Shown here piece by piece: positions 1 through 5,268 of a stretch of 10,962 bases of DNA. The DNA lies in assembly GCA_027039465.1 (NCBI GenBank), contig JALWEA010000315.1:1-10962 (forward strand). Direction: 5' to 3'. The DNA is from Calditrichia bacterium. Lineage in GTDB: Bacteria; Calditrichota; Calditrichia; Calditrichales; Calditrichaceae. The notes beneath the pieces are model-generated. The model worked only from the letters and a program-made list of their open reading frames with translations, was not told where the DNA came from and made no database searches. The translations under genes were made by a program, and so were the position numbers. Position 1 is the first letter of the stretch. Each line of letters starts with the position of its first letter.

Positions 1-1419
1 CGTCCCATTGTCCTGAGTTCCGCCGATAAAGGCGTTCGTCGTAGGATGACGATCGGCGTCGTAATATTGCGTTACATTGTAACCGTTGTCTTTGCTCTCC
101 CAACTTTGCCCCATGTCCGGAGAAAACCAAACACCGCCGTCGTTTCCGGCGACCAACTCAAAATTAGTATTGCTTGTTTTAATCGGTACCAAGGCATGCT
201 GGTCGGCGTGAACGTAAGGATAATCACTGCCGGTGTACCATTCCGTTAATTGCGTAACATTCATGTTAGCGCCGTTAATTTGCACGCGATAAAGATTAAT
301 GCCGCCAACGTAAACAATATCTTCATCCAAAGGACTTACGGCCAAATCGTTATCGTACCAACCTTGGCTGCCCAACCAATTGGTGGAATTGCCATAGTTG
401 ACCCAGGTATTACCGGCATCTGCAGAGCGGAAAAAACCGAGCAGTCCGGAATTATCATCCACCGGAGAAGCGTAAACGATGTTGGTATCTGTAGGAGCAA
501 TGGCCATTTCAATACGAAAATGATCGGTAATCTCCTCGCTAACGTAGTTCCAGGTCAAACCTCCATCGGTCGATTTGTAAATCCCGCTGGAATAGACGCA
601 AATGAATTGGGTATTGAATCGCAAAGGATTGGCCACGATTTGTTGAACGCGCTGTCCATTGTTAAAGACCTCTGTCCAATTGGCGCCGCCGTTTGTACTG
701 CGATAAACGCCGGAATTGGTTGCGACCAGCAACGTGTTCGGATCATCGGTATCGACAATCAGACGGTTCACATAGCGGAAGTTGTTGTTGGAAGCCGTAC
801 TGGCAATCTGGCTCCAGGTCTCGCCGCCATCGGTCGATTTAAAGACGCCGTCGCCCACGATGGCATCGGTATTGTAAAACCCTTCGCCGGTTCCCGCGTA
901 CAAAATGTCCGGTTGATTTTTACAAATATCCATGGCCGTAACCGAAAGAACCGGCAAATCGTCGGTTTTGCACACCCATGTGGCGCCGCCGTCCGTGGTT
1001 TTCCAAATACCGCCGCCTACGGCGCCGGCCCACCAAATATCGGAATTGTTAGGATGAACGACGATAGCGCGGGTACGTCCGCCAAAATTAGCCGGGCCGC
1101 GTTCCACCCAATTTAAATCGTTGGCACGCGTACTCTCCAACGATGGCGTTGTTTGCAAGGCCTGCTTTAATGCCCGAAAGCGGTAGCTTCCCTTGTAAGA
1201 ATAGCCCTTACCGATAATGGAACGTAAGGCAATTTCTTCTTCCATGGCTTGGTCGGGTTTATCGGGACGTTTATGCCCTTCTTCTTCGTTTTCAAAATCG
1301 AGCGCTTTTTCGACACTAAATAATTTTGCAGTGTGCTTAAAAAGGGTTTGCGGGTTAAAAGTGAATAAGGTGATAGCCAAAAAAGCAGCCATCGAAAAAA
1401 AGACGAGTATTTTCTTCAT
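1..1419 (-). CDS. Secreted Asp-box (BNR/sortilin-like) beta-propeller protein, 3' end outside window
   Basis: Reading the minus strand from the ATG at 1419 gives 473 uninterrupted codons that run off the left edge, so the C-terminus is missing. The start is supported by AAGAGG five bases upstream (1430-1425). Residues 1-24 look like a signal peptide (MKKILVFFSMAAFLAIT...). After a charged linker (residues 40-100), propeller repeats begin at about residue 104. Six Asp-box motifs of the S/T-x-D-x-G-x-T-W type are visible, at residues 141-148 (TTDGGATW), 195-202, 241-248 (STNGGANW), 283-290, 332-339 (SADAGNTW) and 433-440 (SPDMGQSW). Family members are exported hydrolase-like or adhesive beta-propellers; in FCB bacteria they often end in a type IX secretion sorting domain, which would lie outside this window. 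Asp boxes are structural, so no enzymatic activity can be assigned. Fold is fairly certain; function is unknown. Confidence 0.88.
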   Translation of the reverse strand, partial: MKKILVFFSMAAFLAITLFTFNPQTLFKHTAKLFSVEKALDFENEEEGHKRPDKPDQAMEEEIALRSIIGKGYSYKGSYRFRALKQALQTTPSLESTRANDLNWVERGPANFGGRTRAIVVHPNNSDIWWAGAVGGGIWKTTDGGATWVCKTDDLPVLSVTAMDICKNQPDILYAGTGEGFYNTDAIVGDGVFKSTDGGETWSQIASTASNNNFRYVNRLIVDTDDPNTLLVATNSGVYRSTNGGANWTEVFNNGQRVQQIVANPLRFNTQFICVYSSGIYKSTDGGLTWNYVSEEITDHFRIEMAIAPTDTNIVYASPVDDNSGLLGFFRSADAGNTWVNYGNSTNWLGSQGWYDNDLAVSPLDEDIVYVGGINLYRVQINGANMNVTQLTEWYTGSDYPYVHADQHALVPIKTSNTNFELVAGNDGGVWFSPDMGQSWESKDNGYNVTQYYDADRHPTTNAFIGGTQDNGT

Positions 1420-1455
1420 AGTAACCTCTTTGTAATGATGAAACCAATTGGAATT

Positions 1456-1531
1456 TTTATAATAAAACGATAAATCCGGTCACATATTCCGATAGCAAAA
1501 TTTTTACCGGAATGCATTCAATATCTGTCAA
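1456..1531 (-). promoter_or_regulatory. Possible promoter(s) of the beta-propeller gene
   Basis: Two sigma-70-like candidates lie on the minus strand upstream of the propeller gene. The first is GTGACC (1483-1478), 16 bases, then TATAAA (1461-1456); it would start transcription about 30 bases before the ATG. The second has a perfect TTGACA (1531-1526), but its best -10 (TAAAAA) is 19 bases away, which is wide. The region is AT-rich, so chance matches are expected. Confidence 0.25.
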
Positions 1532-1653
1532 AAATTTTTGTTAAAATACGAAATACAGAATAATGGAAAATAACGAATGTCACATAAACGGATTTTTTAA
1601 GTTTGCAATCTGAAAATTTTAGGACGGTGAGGATAGGGCGTTAAGCGCATAAG

Positions 1654-1693
1654 AGTTGAATGGTTAAGTGTTAAGAGTGTAAGGGTTGAAGGG
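1654..1693 (+). repeat. Degenerate 8-bp array, GGTTAAG/GGTTGAA type
   Basis: Five successive 8-bp words, AGTTGAAT, GGTTAAGT, GTTAAGAG, TGTAAGGG and TTGAAGGG, share a G-rich/TTAA or TTGAA pattern. The array resembles, in reverse complement, the TTCAACC array at 2516-2563 and the TTAACCC array at 5241-5268. It is degenerate, so the period is approximate. Confidence 0.5.
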
Positions 1694-1712
1694 TTTTGTG
1701 GCGCGTCTGTCC

Positions 1713-1947
1713 CTCGATACGATTTTACCTATCATCTTGCGTTGTTCGATGTAAGGGCGAAGCATTTCCGTCAAGACGTCCCAAGCTCAAAAAAATTAAC
1801 GTTGTGCAACCAAAAACATCGATTGGTTCCCTATTTGATAGGAAAATGCTTCGCCCCTACAAGTGTCGGCAGAATTACTCGGGAACCGGACGCGGTCAAA
1901 GGCAACCGGTTGTCGAGTAGAGACCGCGCCAGCGGGATCGTATCGAG
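1713..1947. repeat. Nested palindromic element with terminal inverted repeats (MITE-like)
   Basis: An 11-bp perfect inverted repeat, CTCGATACGAT at 1713-1723 and ATCGTATCGAG at 1937-1947, brackets 235 bases. Inside lies a second inverted repeat: TGTAAGGGCGAAGCATTTCC (1750-1769) pairs with the arm at 1841-1861 (begins GGAAAATGC, ends CCCCTACA) with about two differences. A third pair, CGCGGTC near 1887-1893 and GACCGCG near 1922-1928, lies near the right end. No transposase is encoded. GGGGCGAAGCATT palindromes and TCTCGATACG repeats are both familiar to me as dispersed non-coding repeats in diverse bacteria, so this may be two elements, one inserted in the other. Confidence 0.6.
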
Positions 1948-1953
1948 ACACGG

Positions 1954-2031
1954 TTACCGTACCAGTTCTCCCTTTTTCCCAATTATTATGTCACTATCTT
2001 AATAATCCGTGGCGCACACCATGGTTCCCGG
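1954..2031 (+). repeat. Direct repeat, copy 1
   Basis: This stretch starts TTACCGTACCAGTTC and ends CGCACACCATGGTTCCCGG. It matches 2176-2266 closely over the two ends and over the TATGTCACT...CTTAATAAT core. Where copy 2 carries a CAGTTCC heptamer array, this copy has only a short pyrimidine-rich stretch, so the two copies differ mainly in heptamer number. Function unknown. Confidence 0.7.
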
Positions 2032-2069
2032 ACTACTATTGACATGCCATCTTTTTAACCCATCCCCGG

Positions 2070-2096
2070 CCCTTCCCTGCGACCCGCAAGGAAGGG
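2070..2096. repeat. Strong hairpin (12-bp stem, 3-nt loop)
   Basis: CCCTTCCCTGCG (2070-2081), loop ACC, and CGCAAGGAAGGG (2085-2096) pair at 11 of 12 positions. No T-tract follows on either strand and no gene ends next to it, so it is better read as a dispersed palindromic repeat than as a terminator. It lies between the two copies of the direct repeat. Confidence 0.55.
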
Positions 2097-2175
2097 TGCC
2101 ACTTTAGAAGTGACCATTTGGCGAACTATTGAGTTGAAATAGTTTTTGCCCAATAATGTGAAAGATCACATCCGA

Positions 2176-2266
2176 TTACCGTACCAGTTCCCAGTTCCCA
2201 GTTCCTAGTTCCCAATTAATCTATGTCACTGCCTTAATAATTCGTGGCGCACACCATGGCTCCCGG
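2176..2266 (+). repeat. Direct repeat, copy 2, with expanded CAGTTCC heptamers
   Basis: Second copy of the repeat at 1954-2031, starting TTACCGTACCAGTTC and ending CGCACACCATGGCTCCCGG. It contains four tandem 7-bp words at 2185-2212 (CAGTTCC three times, then TAGTTCC), followed by CAATT. The same heptamer occurs in the opposite orientation at 4809-4836. Confidence 0.7.
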
Positions 2267-2287
2267 CCTCACAATGGCAAACAAGAG

Positions 2288-2415
2288 TGTCATTGCGGGC
2301 GGAACGAAGTAGAGCGCGGCAATCCTTAATATTATTTAGGCCACTTCCTTAACAATAGGCCGTTGCCGCTTTGGATGGGATTGCTTCTCCCGACTTCGTC
2401 GGGATCGCAATGACA
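2288..2415. repeat. Inverted pair of REP-like 38-bp units
   Basis: Two 38-bp units face each other: 2325-2288 read on the minus strand and 2378-2415 read on the plus strand. Both begin GGATTGC, share CTTCGT in the middle and end CGCAATGACA; I count 28 of 38 identical positions. The right unit also folds internally (CCCGAC, loop TTC, GTCGGG, 2389-2403). Paired inverted units of this sort are the arrangement of bacterial REP/BIME elements, which can be mobilised in trans by REP-associated (RAYT/IS200-like) transposases. No transposase is present in the window. Confidence 0.65.
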
Positions 2416-2474
2416 ACGCGGGGAGTCACATCAAACAGCGATCGCACCCCACCGACTGCACAAATAATGATTCA

Positions 2475-2505
2475 CGATTAACGAATACACGGATAACGAA
2501 TAACG
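2475..2505 (+). repeat. ACGAATAACG block related to the 4839-5238 array
   Basis: This short block (CGATTAACGAATACACGG... through TAACG at 2505) is clearly related to the middle part of each tandem unit further right (for example 5044-5074, with ATTATACGAATACACGAAT). It stands alone here, without the rest of the unit, and directly precedes the TTCAACC array behind hutU. Confidence 0.55.
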
Positions 2506-2515
2506 CTTTTCCCTA

Positions 2516-2563
2516 TTCAACCATTCAACTAATTAACTATTCAACCCTTACCTCTTTACCCTT
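2516..2563 (+). repeat. Degenerate 8-bp array, TTCAACC type, behind hutU
   Basis: Six successive 8-bp words can be laid out: TTCAACCA, TTCAACTA, ATTAACTA, TTCAACCC, TTACCTCT and TTACCCTT. The array ends 22 bases beyond the hutU stop codon. It resembles the TTAACCC heptamers behind the antiporter gene (5241-5268), in the same orientation relative to the gene. Confidence 0.55.
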
Positions 2564-2585
2564 TAATATTCACCGATTCAATCCA

Positions 2586-4613
2586 TTACTTCTTAAACAA
2601 ATCGTCCACCAAGCTTTCCACCAATCCTTCTTCCGGAATGTAAGGCAGGGTAATATGGCCTTTGTCTTTGTTTGTCAGATTCCATTTTTTAGCGGTTTGC
2701 AGTGCATTGGCATTGCGCGCCCAACTGCGACGGGCAATGCCGCCGGTAACATCCCAGGAAATGGCCTTTTTAATGATTTCATCCACGCGTTCGCTGCCAT
2801 CCAAAACCAAACCGAATCCGCCGTTACGGGCACGACCGATGCCCACGCCGCCGCCGTTGGAAAGCACGGTTAGGGTCATGCCGCGGGCCACATTTCCGGC
2901 AAAACTGTGCACGGCCATATCGGCAGTCACCCGGCTGCCGTCGTAAATATTAGCCGTTTCACGATAAGGCGAATCCGTACCGGACACATCGTGGTGATCG
3001 CGTCCGATAATCACCGGGCCGATCTCGCCTTTGCGCACCATTTCATTAAATTTAAGGGCAATTTTCATGCGCCCTTCTTCGTCGGAATAGAGAATGCGCG
3101 CTTTGGTACCGACCACCAATTTGTTTTGCTCGGCAGTGGCTATCCAGTGGTAGTTGTCCCGATGTAATGAGCTTAGCTTGGGATCGATGCATTCCATGGC
3201 GGCATGATCTGTTTTGCGCAAATCTTCGGATTTGCCGCTCAGGCACACCCAACGGAAGGGACCGAAACCACGATCGAAACAAATAGGCCCCATAATATCT
3301 TCCACATAAGATGGCCAGATAAATCCTTCGGAGGTATCCCGGCCGTTTTTGGCAATAGCCTTTTCACCGGCTTCAAACACCGAAGCCATGAAGCTGTTGC
3401 CGTAATCCCAGAAATGGCCGCCTTTGTCGGTCAATCGTTTTAAAACGCGAAAATGACGTTTTAACGATTCATCCACCAATTCTTTGAATTTTTGCGGGTT
3501 TTCTTTAATCAGCTTGCGCCCTTCTTCAAAAGAAACTCCTGCCGGAGTGTAACCGCCTTCATACACGGCATGGCAGGAAGTTTGATCGGAAAGCAATTGC
3601 ACTTCAATATCATGTTTGTCGATATATTCCAACAAATCAACCACATTGCCGTGATAAGCAATGGAAATGGGCTGCTTTTTCTTTTTGAATTCATCCATCC
3701 AACGCGCAATTTGATCCAAATCGTCGGACACTTTGCTCACCCAACCCTGATCGTAACGCGTTTTGATGCGACTGTAATCGACTTCGGCAATCACGCCGAT
3801 GCCGCCGGCAATTTCAATGGCTTTGGCCTGTGCACCGGACATGCCGCCCAAACCGGAAGTTACGAAAAAGACGCCGCGCAGGTCACCGTCGTCCGGAATA
3901 CCCAGGTACAAACGTCCGGCATTCAAAACCGTAATGTACGTGCCATGCACAATGCCCTGCGGACCTATGTACATCCAACCTCCGGCCGTCATTTGACCGT
4001 AGTTGGAAACACCCATGGCCGCTAATTTGTGGAAGGTTTGCGGATTATCCCATTGCCCCACAATCAGGCCGTTGGTATTAATGACGCGCGGTGCATTGCG
4101 ATGCGAAGGAAACAATCCGAGCGGATGGCCGGACATGATAACCAAAGTCTGATCTTCGCGCATGACTTCGAGATATTTTTTGGTCAGCAGGTACTGCATC
4201 CAGTTTTGGAAAACCTGTCCCGTTTCACCGTAAGTTACCAATTCGTAAGGATAAAGGGCGACCTCGAAATCCAAATTGTTTTCAATATTGACCTGCAAAG
4301 CCCTGGCTTCCAAAATGCCTTTGTATTCATCCACCGGTTTGCCGTAAATACGCCCTTCGGGCCGGAAACGGTAGCCGTAAATGCGTCCCATAGTGCGCAA
4401 TTCTTCCAAAAACTCCGGCGCTAATGTCTCGTGCAATTCATTCGGAATGTAGCGCAGAGCGTTTTTCAGCGCCGTAACCGTTTCGTTTTTAGTTAGGTTG
4501 AAACCTCGGCTCGGTGCGCGCCGAATGCCTGGTAAAAATTCTTTTTTAGGCGGTAGTTCGGGCGGCAACTTAATGGTCATTGCCTCATCCGGGTTGAATG
4601 CGTTTAAATTCAT
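2586..4613 (-). CDS. hutU: Urocanate hydratase (urocanase), long eukaryote-like type
   Basis: Urocanase is a cytoplasmic NAD+-dependent enzyme that hydrates urocanate to 4-imidazolone-5-propionate, the second step of histidine degradation. I set the start at the ATG at 4613 (675 aa) because GGAG sits six bases upstream; the frame could extend ten codons to a GTG at 4643 that lacks such a site. Visible family motifs include YGQMTAGGWMYIGPQG (about residues 205-220), the glycine-rich TSGLGGMSGAQ nucleotide-binding segment (252-262), GRDHHDVSGTDSPYRET (537-553) and GGGVGIGR (587-594). Classical bacterial HutU is about 555 residues; this length, and the ARILYSDEEGR and DVSGTDSPYRET wording, match the longer type that includes vertebrate UROC1. 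The gene stands alone, with no hutH, hutI or hutG in the window, and repeats flank both ends. Confidence 0.95.
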   Translation of the reverse strand: MNLNAFNPDEAMTIKLPPELPPKKEFLPGIRRAPSRGFNLTKNETVTALKNALRYIPNELHETLAPEFLEELRTMGRIYGYRFRPEGRIYGKPVDEYKGILEARALQVNIENNLDFEVALYPYELVTYGETGQVFQNWMQYLLTKKYLEVMREDQTLVIMSGHPLGLFPSHRNAPRVINTNGLIVGQWDNPQTFHKLAAMGVSNYGQMTAGGWMYIGPQGIVHGTYITVLNAGRLYLGIPDDGDLRGVFFVTSGLGGMSGAQAKAIEIAGGIGVIAEVDYSRIKTRYDQGWVSKVSDDLDQIARWMDEFKKKKQPISIAYHGNVVDLLEYIDKHDIEVQLLSDQTSCHAVYEGGYTPAGVSFEEGRKLIKENPQKFKELVDESLKRHFRVLKRLTDKGGHFWDYGNSFMASVFEAGEKAIAKNGRDTSEGFIWPSYVEDIMGPICFDRGFGPFRWVCLSGKSEDLRKTDHAAMECIDPKLSSLHRDNYHWIATAEQNKLVVGTKARILYSDEEGRMKIALKFNEMVRKGEIGPVIIGRDHHDVSGTDSPYRETANIYDGSRVTADMAVHSFAGNVARGMTLTVLSNGGGVGIGRARNGGFGLVLDGSERVDEIIKKAISWDVTGGIARRSWARNANALQTAKKWNLTNKDKGHITLPYIPEEGLVESLVDDLFKK

Positions 4614-4619
4614 GATAAT

Positions 4620-4623
4620 CTCC
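4620..4623 (-). promoter_or_regulatory. Ribosome binding site that fixes the hutU start
   Basis: GGAG on the minus strand (4623-4620), within GTGGAG, lies six bases before the ATG at 4613. This favours that ATG over the in-frame GTG at 4643, which has only a weaker GGGAAG stretch about 14 bases upstream. Confidence 0.65.
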
Positions 4624-4702
4624 ACATCTTTTATTAATGGCACTTTTTTCTTCCCAAATTTAACGATTCTGAATCAATAAGAAAAATGGAAAATCGTTGA
4701 AC

Positions 4703-4751
4703 GCGGATATTACGGATTAAGCGGATTTGCACGGATTGTTTTTTTCTTTTT
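4703..4751 (+). repeat. Diverged half-unit of the CGGAT tandem repeat
   Basis: Four CGGAT words start at 4704, 4713, 4722 and 4732, the same 9-9-10 spacing as in the complete units (4936/4945/4954/4964 and 5093/5102/5111/5121). The flanking TTTTTTCTTT stretch also corresponds. The rest of the unit is missing. Confidence 0.7.
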
Positions 4752-4808
4752 TTAATCTTGAGAAAAATCTCTTTCCGGTAAATATTTGGCGGTTGGGTGT
4801 AAAAATTA

Positions 4809-4836
4809 GGAACTGGGAATTGGGAACTGGGAACTG
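4809..4836 (+). repeat. GGAACTG heptamer array (4 copies)
   Basis: Four tandem 7-bp words, GGAACTG, GGAATTG, GGAACTG and GGAACTG, abut the first complete 158-bp unit. This is the exact reverse complement of the CAGTTCC heptamer at 2185-2212. Confidence 0.75.
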
Positions 4837-4838
4837 AC

Positions 4839-5238
4839 GGCACTTGGTAAATCTGGGCAGGGAATAATGAAGAACCGACGCTTTACGGATAACGATTATA
4901 CGGATACACGAATAACGTCCCCCTTCCATTGGACACGGATTTTACGGATTAGGCGGATTTGCGCGGATTGGTTATTTTCTTTGTAATTGAAGGGATGGCA
5001 CTTGGTAAATCTGGGCAGGGAATAATGGAAACCTACGCTTTACGAATAATGATTATACGAATACACGAATAACGTTCCTCTTCCATTGGACACGGATTTT
5101 ACGGATTAGGCGGATTTGCACGGATTGGTTATTTTCTTTGTAATTGAAGGGATGGCACTTGGTAAATTAGGGCAGGGAATAATGGAAACCCTACGCTTTA
5201 CGGATAACGATTATACGAATACACGAATAACGTCTCCC
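4839..5238 (+). repeat. Tandem array of a ~158-bp unit (two full copies and a partial third)
   Basis: The unit begins GGCACTTGGTAAAT and recurs at 4839-4996 (158 bp), 4997-5153 (157 bp) and 5154-5238 (partial). Units 1 and 2 differ at about ten positions by eye. Each full unit has three parts: a GGCACTTGGTAAAT...GGGCAGGGAATAATG head, an ACGATTATACG(G/A)ATACACGAATAACG middle, and a tail of four CGGATT words followed by GGTTATTTTCTTTG. No ribosome binding site or sustained open frame runs through it. The array lies between the antiporter stop codon and hutU and could act on transcript ends or be inert; nothing in the sequence decides this. Confidence 0.85.
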
Positions 5239-5240
5239 TA

Positions 5241-5268
5241 TTAACCATTAACTCTTAACCCTTAACCC
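5241..5268 (+). repeat. TTAACCC heptamer array overlapping the antiporter stop codon
   Basis: Four 7-bp words, TTAACCA, TTAACTC, TTAACCC and TTAACCC, end inside the antiporter gene: the last word (5262-5268) contains its TAA stop (5264-5262) and the preceding Gly codon, read on the minus strand. Confidence 0.7.

Larger units (their letters stand above)
1420..2585. other. Gene-free repeat mosaic between the propeller gene and hutU
   Basis: I find no credible gene in these 1166 bases: the open frames are short, lack ribosome binding sites and cross palindromic repeats. The stretch contains, in order, the propeller promoter region, an octamer-like array (1654-1693), a nested palindromic element (1713-1947), a direct repeat pair (1954-2031 and 2176-2266), a hairpin (2070-2096), an inverted REP-like pair (2288-2415), an ACGAATAACG block (2475-2505) and a second octamer-like array (2516-2563). 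These are described separately. Confidence 0.75.
4614..4838. other. hutU leader and start of the repeat region
   Basis: The leader just upstream of hutU (4614-4700) is AT-rich with no convincing promoter hexamer pair. A partial copy of the CGGAT block follows (4703-4751), then about 55 unassigned bases, then four heptamers (4809-4836). I see no gene. Confidence 0.5.

Noticed and set aside
250..1116. 288-codon plus-strand open frame
   Set aside because: It is the antisense shadow of the Asp-box propeller; the repetitive GGC/GCC-rich repeats keep the opposite strand open.
1696..2002. Two overlapping plus-strand open frames of 74 and 86 codons
   Set aside because: They cross the nested palindromic element and have no ribosome binding site or protein-like composition.
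2124..2147. Terminator-like stem AACTATT/AATAGTT followed by TTT
   Set aside because: The stem is AT-rich and weak, and no plus-strand gene ends upstream of it.
2156..2171. CRP-like palindrome ATGTGA-AAGA-TCACAT
   Set aside because: The half-sites are separated by four bases rather than the six of a CRP site, and no gene start is nearby.
2655..4424. Several plus-strand open frames inside hutU, up to 177 codons
   Set aside because: They are antisense to a clearly homologous enzyme, have no ribosome binding sites and show no recognisable domains.
4614..4643. Ten-codon longer hutU start at a GTG (4643)
   Set aside because: The ATG at 4613 has GGAG at the right distance, and the extra residues (MPLIKDVEII) overlap that ribosome binding site.
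4662..4698. Inverted repeat AACGATT...AATCGTT upstream of hutU as an operator
   Set aside because: Seven bases with a 23-base spacer in AT-rich DNA is within chance expectation; there is no second supporting signal.
4703..5238. CRISPR array
   Set aside because: The units are ~158 bp and similar along their entire length, with no short constant repeat alternating with unique spacers, and no cas gene is present.
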